Part shown: positions 19,101 to 27,408 of the stretch, piece after piece
How the letters are laid out: each line of letters starts with the position of its first letter
Position numbering within the stretch: position 1 is the first letter of the stretch
Assembly (NCBI RefSeq): GCF_000741785.1
Contig: NZ_JGZP01000012.1
Location: 1 to 64,000, forward strand
Reading direction: 5' to 3'
Length of the DNA: 64,000 nucleotides
Origin: Bifidobacterium stellenboschense
GTDB taxonomy: Bacteria; Actinomycetota; Actinomycetes; Actinomycetales; Bifidobacteriaceae
Program-made: the position numbers and the translations under genes
Notes under the pieces: generated by a model
What the model was told of the DNA's origin: nothing
Seen by the model: only the letters and a program-made list of their open reading frames with translations
Databases searched by the model: none

Positions 19101-22100
19101 ACACCCGCGAGGCTCCAGCTCGCGCGGCGGCGACCTCGCCAAGCTGCCGACCGGTGCCGCCGCCAACGCGGCCGCTGCCGACAAGCTCATCGACGACGCG
19201 GTCGCCCTGGTCGGACAGACCAAGGGCGTGGCCGTCTCCAAGCCGTCCTCCGGTGGTGCCGCGGGCGGTGCCGTGGTCGACTCCGCCGCGCTCGACGCGT
19301 TCGCCGAGAAGGTCACCGGCGCCAACGGCGTGCTCGCCGCCACCGCACGGTTCGTGCTGAACGAGCTCGGTGTGGCCGCCCCGGCGCCCGAGGCCGGCGA
19401 GGATGAGAACGCGGCCGTGGTCGCGGCCGTCAGCGCCGAACTCGGCTCCGACTGGCCCAAGCAGGTCGAGCCGCGTTTCGACGCGAACAAGGCCATCCTC
19501 TTCGACGACCGTTGGGCCTCCGCCCGCGAGGACCTCGCCCGCGCCTACTACGAAGCGACGCGGACGCGCTCGCCGGCAGCTTCATCGGCCTCGGCAAGGC
19601 CGTCGCCGCCGAAGCCAAGTGGTTCCTCTCCCGGCTCCCGCTGGCGGGAGCTGCCGAGCATGGCGAGGCGCTCAAATCCGCGTTCGCCCGCATCGCCTCC
19701 GAGGCGCTCGAGCCGGCCTCGTCCGACGCGCAGGCCTCCCGCTTCGCGGGCGACGTGGCCGTGGTCACCGGCGTGAGCCCGAACTCGATCGCCGCCCAGG
19801 TGGTCGAAGGCCTGCTCGCCGGCGGCGCCACCGTGATCGCCACCTCGCACAGCTTCAGGCCGTCCATCAAGGCGTGGGGCCGCCAGGCGTACCGCGAGCA
19901 CGCCACCGGCGACGCCAAGCTGTGGCTCGTGCCCGCGAACCTGTCCAGCTTCCGCGACGTGGACGCGCTCGTGGACTGGGTGGGTCACGTCCAGAAGAAG
20001 ACGACCGGCGCGACCACCACAATCCTCAAGCCCGCCTACGAGCCGACCCTGTTCTTCCCGTTCGCCGCCCCTCCGGTGCACGGCACGCTCGCCGACTCCG
20101 GCGAACTGTTCGAATCGCAGGCCCGCCTCATGCTGTGGGGCGTCGAGCGCGCGATCGCCGGACTGTCCCGCATCGGCGCCGACACCGACGTGCAGCACAA
20201 GCTGCACGTAGTGCTGCCCGGCTCGCCGAACCGCGGCGTGTTCGGCGGCGACGGCGCGTACGGCGAGGTCAAGTCCGCGTTCGACGCGATCGTCAACCGC
20301 GCCCGCGCCGAGCGCGACGCCTGGTCGGACCGCGTCACCTTCGCCCACCCGAAGATCGGCTGGGTGCGCGGCACCGGCCTGATGGGCGGCAACGACCCGC
20401 TCGTCGCCGTCGTCGAACGCCACGGCATCCACACGTATTCCACCGCCCAGATCGCGGTCAAGCTGCTCGACCTGTGCACCGCCGACTCGCGCAAGGCGGC
20501 CGCCGAGGCGCCGCTCGACGTGGACTTGACCGGTGGTCTCGGCAGCGAACCGATCGACATCAAGGCGCTGCGTGCCGAAGCCGAGGCGGACGCGGCGGCC
20601 GACGCCGCGAAGGAGACCGCCGGGCTCCCGCTGGCGGGAGCTGGCGCGACGAATGTCGCGACTGAGGGTGGTCAATCCGTGAGTCTTCCCCAGTCGGCCA
20701 CGCCGGCGGGAGCCGCGAAGGCCGTCATCAAGGCCCTCCCCACGCCGGTCGTCCCGCACCAGCCGCACGTGGACCTCGCCGACTGGGCGGGCGTGACCGC
20801 CCGACCGGAGGATGAGATCGTCATCGTGTCCGTCGGCGAGCTGGGCCCGTGGGGCTCCGGCCGCACGCGCGCCCAGGCCGAACTCGGCATCCACCCGGAC
20901 GGCACCGTCGACCTCAACGCCGGCGCCGTGCTCGAACTCGCGTGGAACATGGGTCTGCTCACGTGGGCCGACAGCCCGAAGCCCGGCTGGTACGACACCG
21001 ACGGCAACCTCGTGCCCGAGGAGGACATCGCCGACCGTTACCACGACGAGGTCGTGGCCCGCTCCGGCATCCGCCCGTTCGAGGAGGGCATGGGCGACGA
21101 CTACAAGGACGGCGCCGACGAGGAGGAGGCCGAGGTCTACCTCGACCATGACGTCACCTTCTCCGTGCCCACCGAGCAGGTCGCCCGCGAGTACGTCAAG
21201 CTCGACGAGGCCCACACGTCCATCGCCCGCGACGACGAGTCCGGCGAATGGAACGTGACCCGCCACGCCGGTTCGATGATCCGCGTGCCGCGCCGCGCCG
21301 CCATGACCCGCACGGTCGGCGGCCAGTTCCCGAAGGGCTTCGACCCGGTCAAGTGGGGCATCCCCGCCTCGATGGTCGGCGACGTGGACCGCATCGCGCT
21401 GTGGAACATCGTCACCACCGTGGACGCGTACCTGTCGGCCGGATTCAACCCGGCGGAGATCCTCCAGGCGATCCACCCGTCGCTCGTCGCCTCCACGCAG
21501 GGCACCGGCTTCGGCGGCATGGCTTCGATGCGCAAGCTCTACCTCGACCGCTTCCTCAACCACGAGATCCCGACGGACATCCTGCAGGAGGCGCTGCCGA
21601 ACGTCGTCGCCGCGCACGTCATGCAGAGCTACATCGGCGGCTACGGCAACATGATCCAGCCGGTCTCCGCCTGCGCCACCGCCGCGGTGTCGCTGGAGGA
21701 GGGCGCCGACAAGATCGCGCTCGGCAAGGCCGATTTCGTCGTCACCGGCGCGATCGATGACATCGGCGTGGAGTCGGTGATCGGATTCGGCAACATGAAC
21801 GCGACCGCCAACTCCGCCGAGATGTACGGCAAGGGCATCGACGCGCGCTTCTTCAGCCGCGCGAACGACCGTCGCCGCGGCGGCTTCCTGGAGTCCCAGG
21901 GCGGCGGCACGATCCTGCTCACGCGAGGCGACATCGCGTTGAAGCTGGGTCTGCCGGTCGCCGGCGTGATCGGCTTCATCCACTCCTATGCGGACGGCGC
22001 CCACACGTCGATTCCGGCCCCGGGCCTCGGCGCCCTGGCGGCGGGCCTCGGCGGACGCGACTCGAAGCTGGTGAGGGACCTCGCGAAGCTCGGCGTCACG

Positions 22101-22793
22101 CCCGACGACATCGCCGTGGTCTCCAAGCACGACACGTCCACCAACGCGAACGATCCGAACGAGTCCGAACTGCACAACACGCTGGCGCACGCCATCGGCC
22201 GCACCGACGGCAACCCGCTGTTCGTCATCTCGCAGAAGACGGTCACCGGCCATGCGAAGGGCGGCGCCTGCATCTTCCAGGTCAACGGCTTGACGCAGCT
22301 GTTCGCCTCCGGCGTCATCCCGGCGAACGCGGCGCTCGACTGCGTCGATCCGAAGCTCGCGAAGGACGACCACATGACCTGGCTGAGGAAGCCGCTGCGC
22401 ATCGGCGGCGGCGAGGACGTGTTCGGCCGTTCCGCGGCCGGCAAGCCGGTCAAGGCCGGTCTCGCCACGTCGCTCGGCTTCGGCCACGTCTCCGGCTTCG
22501 TGGCGCTCGTGCACCCCGGCGCGTTCGAGGCGTCCGTCGCGAAGGCGGACGGCGAGGCGGCGCTCGTGGCGTGGCGCGAACGCGCGAACGCCCGTCTCGC
22601 CGCCGGCCAGCGCCGACTCGAGGAAGGTATGATGGGCCGCGCCGCGCTCTACGAGCCGATCGACAACCGCCGCTTCCGCGAGGACGGCACGCGTCTCGCG
22701 GACGGTACGCGCTACGACGCCCACGAGGTCGAGAAGGCCATGCTCCTCGATCCGGACGCCCGCCTGAACGCCTCCGGCTACTTCGAAGCCTGA
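13172..22793 (+). CDS. fas: type I fatty acid synthase, split into three frames by two one-base deletions
   Basis: Multifunctional enzyme making acyl chains from acetyl- and malonyl-CoA. Restoring one base at each break gives exactly 3208 codons. Domains in order: acetyltransferase (GHSQG near residue 123), FMN enoyl reductase (VEGGAAGGHHSWE near 557), MaoC-like dehydratase (FNPIHTSKRG, LVHGMW near 1260), malonyl/palmitoyl transferase (GHSLGEYN near 1465), acyl carrier (NGVSSRRNQ near 1880, probable pantetheine Ser), ketoreductase (VAVVTGV near 2195) and ketosynthase (SACATAA near 2832). No phosphopantetheinyl transferase domain is fused; acpS follows. Frame 1 runs from ATG 13172 (AAGGAACACC upstream) to about 19110, frame 2 to about 19556 and frame 3 to TGA 22793. 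The missing bases are most easily explained as a G in GGG (GAG-GGC) and a G in GG (GAA-GGC). Fas is expected to be essential, so sequencing errors are likelier than a dead gene. Four palindromic repeats lie inside the coding region. Confidence 0.9.
16309..16360 (+). repeat. palindromic repeat inserted in frame in fas, copy 1
   Basis: One forward family A unit: GGCCCCCTC-TGAC-GAGGGGGC, then CACG/CGTG stem, then CTGGGGGAGAGAC. It is translated without a stop as APSDEGAGTRSVTGGE and lies in a linker before the dehydratase-like part of Fas, where related proteins have no conserved sequence to disturb. Confidence 0.88.
18520..18640 (+). repeat. palindromic repeat pair inserted in frame in fas, copy 2
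   Basis: A complete forward (18520-18568) plus reverse (18593-18640) family A pair inside the linker between the malonyl transferase and the acyl carrier domain. The forward half is read in the same frame as copy 1 (APSDEGAGTRSVTGGA). The reverse half is read as SLPQSAAPTAPSSEGA. The whole insert stays open. Confidence 0.88.
19110..19113 (+). other. frameshift site 1 in fas (probable one-base loss)
   Basis: The upstream frame reads TAALLLDTRE and then leaves the protein pattern. The downstream frame becomes sensible from GSSSRGGDLAKLPTG, and has a stop at 19099, so the switch must lie after it. Adding one G to the GAGGCTCC context restores DTRE-GSSSRGG. Confidence 0.8.
19553..19556 (+). other. 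frameshift site 2 in fas (probable one-base loss)
   Basis: The frame reads REDLARAYYEA and then becomes nonsense, while the adjacent frame picks up DADALAGSFIGLGKAVAAEAK. Adding one G (GAAGCGAC to GAAGGCGAC) restores YYEGDADALAG. Like site 1, this is a loss within a short G run. Confidence 0.8.
19634..19651 (+). repeat. half palindromic repeat in fas, copy 3
   Basis: Only the first hairpin of a family A unit remains (GCTCCCGC-TG-GCGGGAGC). It is read as LPLAGA in the segment before the ketoreductase domain. The second stem and G-rich tail are missing. Confidence 0.65.
20622..20713 (+). repeat. palindromic repeat pair in fas, copy 4
   Basis: A forward unit (GCTCCCGCTGGCGGGAGC, then GCGCGAC/GTCGCG stem, TGAGGGTGGT tail) and a truncated reverse unit (CCCAGTCGGCC...GGCGGGAGC). 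It is read as LPLAGAGATNVATEGG and SLPQSATPAG, a different frame from copies 1 and 2. It lies in the linker between the ketoreductase and ketosynthase regions. Confidence 0.82.
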
Positions 22794-22810
22794 TGTGGTG
22801 AGGCGTTGAT

Positions 22811-23006
22811 CGGCCCCCTCCGCGAGGGGGCTGTCGGCGAAGCCGACCGGGCCGGCGGCGTCGAGTCGGCACCATGCCCGGCCATCGTGATCGGCCCCCT
22901 CTGACGAGGGGGCTGTCGGCGAAGCCGACTGGGGGAGAGACAGCGGCGCGCTTCCCGCGGTCTCTCCCTCCGGCGCGTCGCGCCACCTCCCTCGTCAGAG
23001 GGAGGC
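22811..23006. repeat. palindromic repeat cluster (family A) between fas and acpS
   Basis: Two forward units (22811-22856 and 22891-22941, each with a GTCGGC-GAA-GCCGAC second hairpin) and one reverse unit (22963-23006). They fill most of the 282-base gap after fas. No other gene is seen there. Confidence 0.85.
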
Positions 23007-23075
23007 TTTTTCATATCCGTATACATGTTTCTCGTATGCGTATCGATTCGCATGCACACCGATGGGGAGGTCATC

Positions 23076-23552
23076 ATGTCGGTACTCGGTCTCGGTCACG
23101 ACGTGGTCGACGTGGCGGCGTTCGCCGAACAGCTCGCGCTGCCCGGCTCGCGCATGCGGGCGTTGTTCTCGGTGCGCGAGACGCGCCAGGCCGCGGCCCG
23201 CGCGGCGGCCAAGCACGACGGCGAGGCGGTGCATCTCGCCGCGAAATGGGCCGGCAAGGAGGCGGTCCTTAAAGCATGGTGCGAGGCCGTGGGGGAGGGG
23301 GCTTTGCCGTATACGATCGACGATTTCCCCTGGTCCGGCGTCGAGATCCTCGACGACGCGCACGGCCGCCCGCACGTCGCGCCGCGCGCCGACGTCGCGC
23401 ACGCACTGCGCGAGTCCGTGCCAGTGATGCCGTCGTTGCCGCCGACCGGGGAGGGAACCATCACGTCTCCATCTCCCTCCCTCCGCTGGCACGTCTCCCT
23501 CACCCACGACGCCGGCGTCGCCTCCGCCGTCGCGCTCCTCGAGTCCGCCTAA
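23076..23552 (+). CDS. acpS: holo-[acyl-carrier-protein] synthase
   Basis: Transfers 4'-phosphopantetheine from CoA to the carrier-domain serine. Protein of 158 residues. The two family motifs are present: GLGHDVVD with Asp9 and KWAGKEAVLKAW with Glu62. Between the core and the C-terminal SLTHDAGVASAVALLE motif is a Pro/Ser-rich insert (about residues 112-138) that makes it longer than most AcpS. GGGGAGG precedes the start by six bases. It lies directly downstream of fas and almost certainly activates the Fas carrier domain, replacing the C-terminal transferase domain fused to some type I synthases. Confidence 0.93.
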   Translation: MSVLGLGHDVVDVAAFAEQLALPGSRMRALFSVRETRQAAARAAAKHDGEAVHLAAKWAGKEAVLKAWCEAVGEGALPYTIDDFPWSGVEILDDAHGRPHVAPRADVAHALRESVPVMPSLPPTGEGTITSPSPSLRWHVSLTHDAGVASAVALLESA

Positions 23553-23555
23553 TCT

Positions 23556-23662
23556 CCCATGGTGCGGTGAAGTCCCCATGGTGCGGTGAAGTCCCCATGG
23601 TGCGGTGCCGCAAAACGGCCATTTTCCGCCGTTGTGGAGATTGTGTGTTGCCGCACCATGGG
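23556..23662. repeat. 69-bp inverted-repeat element (family B), copy 1
   Basis: The core at 23594-23662 begins CCCATGGTGCGG and ends CCGCACCATGGG, a perfect 12-bp terminal inverted repeat. Two extra copies of the left end lie at 23556 and 23575, spaced 19 bp (CCCATGGTGCGGTGAAGTC). It starts three bases after the acpS stop. Inside the core AAAACGG and CCGTT can form a second stem. Confidence 0.9.
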
Positions 23663-23676
23663 AATGGCGGGGTGGT

Positions 23677-23777
23677 GGGTGAATGGTGGAGAGGGTGGAT
23701 GGGTGAGTGGTGGAGAGGATGGATGGGTGAGTGGTGGAGAGGATGGATGGGTGAGTGGATGGGTGAGTGGATGGGTG
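23677..23777. repeat. 24-bp minisatellite
   Basis: Three near-identical 24-bp units (GGGTGAGTGGTGGAGAGGAT plus GGAT) at 23677, 23701 and 23725 are followed by two 12-bp half units (GGGTGAGTGGAT). They lie between element B copy 1 and the amylosucrase promoter. No gene is seen here. Confidence 0.9.
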
Positions 23778-23807
23778 CAAACGCTGTTACCGTTGGGGCG
23801 ACGTGTG

Positions 23808-23869
23808 TCGAAACGGTTTGACACGCCGATTATCGAACCGGTTTGATAACACGCGCGCGCGACGTTACA
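23808..23869 (+). promoter_or_regulatory. two LacI-type operators and promoter of the amylosucrase gene
   Basis: TCGAAACGGTTTGA at 23808-23821 and TCGAACCGGTTTGA at 23833-23846 are near-palindromes with the central CG typical of LacI/GalR operators, spaced 25 bp (centre to centre). The second overlaps a possible -35 (TTGATA 23843-23848), with TACACT at 23864-23869 as -10. This suggests sugar-responsive repression. No LacI-family gene lies in the window. Confidence 0.6.
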
Positions 23870-23934
23870 CTGGACACCGTCATCGCACAACAACCAACGA
23901 CGAAGTTAGGCATCGCAGCTAAAAGGAGTCACAG

Positions 23935-25785
23935 ATGGCCGAAACCACCGAAGCCAAGTCCAAGACCAAGTCCGCGCCCGCGACCGACGACGTGTTCGCC
24001 GCGCGACTCGCCCGCCATCACGACGAATTCGAATCCCTGTTCCGCATGCTGTACGGCGACTCCCCGGAGCTCGCCGTCTTCGAGCGCGCCATGGCCGACG
24101 CCTACGCCGCGCGCCCCGCCGACCTGAAGAAGCTCGACATCGAGCGCGAGAAGGACCCGGAATGGTACAAGCGCGGCGACATGTTCGGCATGACCATGTA
24201 CACCGACCTGTTCGCGGGCGACCTGAAGAAGCTCGCCGGCAAGATCGACTACCTGAAGGAGCAGAAGCTCACCTATCTGCACCTCATGCCGCTGCTGAAG
24301 ATGCCCCACCCGGACAACGACGGTGGCTACGCCATCGAGGACTTCGACACCGTCGACCCGCTGCTCGGCTCCAACGAGGACCTCGCCGCCCTCACCAAGA
24401 AGCTGCGCAAGGCCGGCATCAGCCTGTGCCTCGACTTCGTGATGAACCACACCGCCTCCTCCCACCGCTGGGCGAAGGCCGCCGAGGCCGGCGACCCCGA
24501 ATACCAGGACTACTACTTCTGCTACGACGACCGCACCATCCCCGACCAGTACGACGCCGTCGTCCCGCAGGTCTTCCCGAACACCGCCCCCGGCAACTTC
24601 TCCTGGAACGAGAAGATGGGCAAGTGGGTCATGACCCAGTTCTACCCGTTCCAGTGGGACCTCAACTACCGCAACCCGAAGGTCTTCACCGCGATGATGA
24701 CCTCCGTCATGCACCTCGCCAACCTCGGCGTCGAAGTGTTCCGCCTCGACGCGGTGCCGTACATCTGGAAGCAGTTCGGCACCAACTGCCGCAACCTGCC
24801 GCAGGTCCACACCATCGTGCGCATGATGCGCATGATGCTGGAGATCGTCTGCCCGGCCGTCGTCCTCAAGGGCGAGGTCGTCATGGCCCCCAAGGAGCTC
24901 GCCGCCTACTTCGGCACCCCCGAGCGCCCCGAATGTCACATGCTGTACAACGTGTCCATCATGGTGAACCTGTGGGCCGCGCTCGCCAGCGGCGACGTGC
25001 GCCTGCTCAAGCGTCAGGCCGACAAGCTCAACGCCCTGCCGGACAACTGCTGGTTCGTCAACTACCTGCGCTGCCACGACGACATCGGCTGGGGCCTCGA
25101 CGAGGACGAGGAGGTGCGCCTTGCCATCGACCCGCTCAAGCACAAGGAGTTCCTGTACCACTTCTACGAGGGCACCGTGCCCGGCAGCTGGGCCATGGGC
25201 GAACTGTACAACTACGACGAGGCCAGCAAGGACGCCCGCAGCTGCGGCACCGCCGCCTCCCTGTGCGGCGTCGAGAAGGCGCTCATCACCCACGACAAGC
25301 CCGCCTACGAGAAGGCCATCGACCGTGACCTGCTCCTGCACCGCGCGATGGCGTTCCTGCGCGGCTTCCCGATGCTCAACTGCGGCGACGAGATCGGCCA
25401 GCTCAACGGCTGGGACTACAAGGAGGACCCGGACCGCGTGGCCGACAGCCGCAACCTGCACCGCAGCAAGTTCGACTGGAAGAAGGCCGCCGAACGCAAC
25501 ACGCCCGGCACGCTCCAGAACCGCCTGTGGGAGGGCATGGAGTCGCTGCGCGAGATGCGCGACGACCCGTGCTTCGGCCCGGACGCGTGGGTGACCACGT
25601 GGGACACGCACGACGACGCGATCCTCGGCGTCCTGCGCAAGGAGGGCGAGCGCACGATCGTCGGCCTGTTCAACTTCACCAACGCCGACACCTACGCTGT
25701 GCTCGACAGCACCGCCGACGTCACGCTCCCCGAGCGCGTCGATCTGAAGCCCTACGAGGCGAAGATCATCGTCGCCCACGAGTGA
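23935..25785 (+). CDS. amylosucrase (GH13 family)
   Basis: Cytoplasmic glucansucrase that uses sucrose to build alpha-1,4-glucan and releases fructose. Protein of 616 residues, matching the amylosucrase length rather than the roughly 500-residue sucrose phosphorylases of bifidobacteria. An N-terminal helical domain (RLARHHDEFESLFRMLYG) precedes the GH13 barrel. Catalytic residues are visible: Asp272 in FRLDAVPYIW, Glu314 in LKGEVVM, and His381-Asp382 in CHDDIGW. Their order and spacing match the known amylosucrase residues. AAGGAG lies nine bases before ATG 23935. It is a single-gene unit behind two LacI-type operators. Another GH13 activity such as sucrose hydrolysis remains possible. Confidence 0.85.
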   Translation: MAETTEAKSKTKSAPATDDVFAARLARHHDEFESLFRMLYGDSPELAVFERAMADAYAARPADLKKLDIEREKDPEWYKRGDMFGMTMYTDLFAGDLKKLAGKIDYLKEQKLTYLHLMPLLKMPHPDNDGGYAIEDFDTVDPLLGSNEDLAALTKKLRKAGISLCLDFVMNHTASSHRWAKAAEAGDPEYQDYYFCYDDRTIPDQYDAVVPQVFPNTAPGNFSWNEKMGKWVMTQFYPFQWDLNYRNPKVFTAMMTSVMHLANLGVEVFRLDAVPYIWKQFGTNCRNLPQVHTIVRMMRMMLEIVCPAVVLKGEVVMAPKELAAYFGTPERPECHMLYNVSIMVNLWAALASGDVRLLKRQADKLNALPDNCWFVNYLRCHDDIGWGLDEDEEVRLAIDPLKHKEFLYHFYEGTVPGSWAMGELYNYDEASKDARSCGTAASLCGVEKALITHDKPAYEKAIDRDLLLHRAMAFLRGFPMLNCGDEIGQLNGWDYKEDPDRVADSRNLHRSKFDWKKAAERNTPGTLQNRLWEGMESLREMRDDPCFGPDAWVTTWDTHDDAILGVLRKEGERTIVGLFNFTNADTYAVLDSTADVTLPERVDLKPYEAKIIVAHE

Positions 25786-25893
25786 GCGTTCCCAGAATCG
25801 TCGTCGTGGGGTGACGCCGCACGCGCCGCTCCACGACGTACCATCATCGGCATCGTGTCCTATTCCTCTCGGACGCGATGCCGTCCCACCTGT

Positions 25894-25934
25894 GGCCCCG
25901 GCCGCGCGGATCCCCTTCCCGCACGGCCGGGGTC
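25894..25934. terminator. GC-rich hairpin after amylosucrase
   Basis: GGCCCCGGCCG at 25894-25904 pairs with CGGCCGGGGTC at 25924-25934. It lies in the 352-base gap between amylosucrase and birA and has no T run, so it is at best a weak terminator. I see no gene elsewhere in 25786-26137. Confidence 0.4.
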
Positions 25935-26137
25935 ATCCATATCCGTTGAGTCCGATGGCGGGAATCCGGTCGCGATGCAGGCGGTGGCCTAGTGCTCCCG
26001 GTAGGTCGGTGCCCTCCGGTGGCCCGGTGGCCCGGTAGACTTGGCGGCCCGGATGTCCCGGTGCTCTCCGGCGGCGGTATCCCGCGACGGCGGAAGAACC
26101 GCGGCATGGCCCGTCGCCGCGCGCTACAGTCGCCCAT

Positions 26138-27103
26138 ATGGGAATCCTGGGAAACAACGCGCGCATGCCGCGCACGGCACAGGTCGCCGACCGCGTCATC
26201 GCCGTCGACCAGACCGGATCGACGAACACGCTTGCGCGCGAACTGGTCGCATCGGGGAAGCTCGCGGGTGCCGCCGGGGCGGTCGCAGGTGGCTCCGCCG
26301 CATCGGACCGCCCGTATGTCGCCGTCGTCGTCGCCGACCGTCAGACCGCCGGCCGCGGACGTCTCGACCACACGTGGGAGAGCGCACCGGGGGAGTCGTC
26401 CACCGTGTCGTACGTCGTGACCGTGCCGCGCGCGCTCGCCGTCGACGAGACCGTCAACGGCTGGCTGCAGATGACCGCCGGCCTCGCCACACTCGACGGC
26501 ATCCGCGACGCGCTCGTGGCCGTCGGCGCGAAGCCGCTGCGCGCCGCCCCCGCCGACCGTCTCGGACTCAAATGGCCGAACGACATCTTCGTCGGCGACA
26601 AGAAGCTCGGCGGCATCCTCGCCGAACTCGTGCCACTGCCGGACACGGCCGAATCGGGAACAGACGCATCGGGTGGTGAATCATCGGTTGAAACGTCCGA
26701 CGATGCCGGTCGCGTCGCCATCATCTTCGGCGTCGGACTGAACCTCGCCGTGCCTGCTGACCGGCTGCCCACGCCGCAGGCCACGTCGCTGCAACTGCAC
26801 TACGCGCCGTTGCCGTCGGGGGAGGAGCTGCGCGACCGAATCGCCGCCGGAACCGTCGCCGCGCTGCGCCGCCGTCTCGCCGCGTTCGCCGCCGGTCCGC
26901 GCGACGCGGCGGCGGCGTTGCGGCGCGAGACGGCCGGCGTGTGCGTCACGCTCGGACGCCGCGCCGTCGCGCACTTCACCGATGGCAGTTCGCTGGAAGG
27001 CGAGGCCGTCGCGTTGAACGACGACGCGTCGCTCACAATCTGCGACGACGCCGGCGCAACGCACGTCGTGCGCACCGCCGACGTCGGCGTACTGCCCGCA
27101 TGA
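26138..27103 (+). CDS. birA: biotin--[acetyl-CoA-carboxylase] ligase
   Basis: Activates biotin to biotinyl-AMP and attaches it to the BCCP lysine of the carboxylase alpha subunit. Protein of 321 residues. Motifs: GSTNTLAREL, the biotinyl-AMP loop AGRGRLDHTW, LKWPNDI, and KKLGGILAEL with the catalytic Lys. A C-terminal beta domain (VALNDDASLTI) is present. There is no N-terminal DNA-binding domain, so this copy is not a BirA repressor of the E. coli type. No Shine-Dalgarno precedes ATG 26138, but TACAGT at 26125-26130 is placed for leaderless transcription. An Asp/Ser-rich loop near residues 170-185 is unusual. Confidence 0.93.
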   Translation: MGILGNNARMPRTAQVADRVIAVDQTGSTNTLARELVASGKLAGAAGAVAGGSAASDRPYVAVVVADRQTAGRGRLDHTWESAPGESSTVSYVVTVPRALAVDETVNGWLQMTAGLATLDGIRDALVAVGAKPLRAAPADRLGLKWPNDIFVGDKKLGGILAELVPLPDTAESGTDASGGESSVETSDDAGRVAIIFGVGLNLAVPADRLPTPQATSLQLHYAPLPSGEELRDRIAAGTVAALRRRLAAFAAGPRDAAAALRRETAGVCVTLGRRAVAHFTDGSSLEGEAVALNDDASLTICDDAGATHVVRTADVGVLPA

Positions 27104-27134
27104 CGCGCGATGCGACACGACGGCGTCGCGCGGG

Positions 27135-27162
27135 TTGTGCGTCGCGTGGCCTTGTGTATAAT
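27135..27162 (+). promoter_or_regulatory. promoter of the tRNA-Gly gene
   Basis: TTGTGC at 27135-27140 and a consensus TATAAT at 27157-27162 are separated by 16 bp, about 40 bp upstream of the tRNA. Confidence 0.7.
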
Positions 27163-27203
27163 GGCACGAGTTGTTTCATCGGAGTGATTCGATGGGATGA
27201 TGC

Positions 27204-27277
27204 GCGGATGTAGCTCAATGGTAGAGCCTCAGTCTTCCAAACTGATTACGCGGGTTCGATTCCCGTCATCCGCTCCA
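27204..27277 (+). tRNA. tRNA-Gly (anticodon UCC)
   Basis: Cloverleaf: acceptor GCGGATG / CATCCGC, D arm GCTC/GAGC, anticodon stem TCAGT/ACTGA with loop CTTCCAA giving anticodon TCC (reads GGA), T arm GCGGG-TTCGATT-CCCGT. CCA is encoded at 27275-27277. It is the boundary of the restriction/toxin-antitoxin patch, but I see no second copy of its 3' end that would mark an integration site. Confidence 0.96.
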
Positions 27278-27280
27278 CTC

Positions 27281-27317
27281 AAGAACCGTTGGAATTCCAA
27301 CGGTTCTTTTGTTTTTC
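27281..27317 (+). terminator. tRNA-Gly terminator
   Basis: AAGAACCGTTGG at 27281-27292 pairs with CCAACGGTTCTT at 27297-27308 across AATT, followed by TTGTTTTTC. It begins four bases after the tRNA. Confidence 0.9.
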
Positions 27318-27408
27318 AGGGGGTTGTTTTGGCCCCCGTGAGAACACGGTGAGAACATGGTGTTTCCGCTGCGCCGATTGGGGCATGCCATCGGGGATGA
27401 TGGTGGGC

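Noticed and set aside
23556-23662. Regularly spaced 19-bp direct repeats as a CRISPR array
   Set aside because: The repeats are contiguous or nearly so, with no unique spacers of CRISPR length, and no cas genes are present.
27204-27277. tRNA-Gly as attachment site of an integrated element
   Set aside because: No integrase and no second copy of the tRNA 3' end could be found downstream within the patch.
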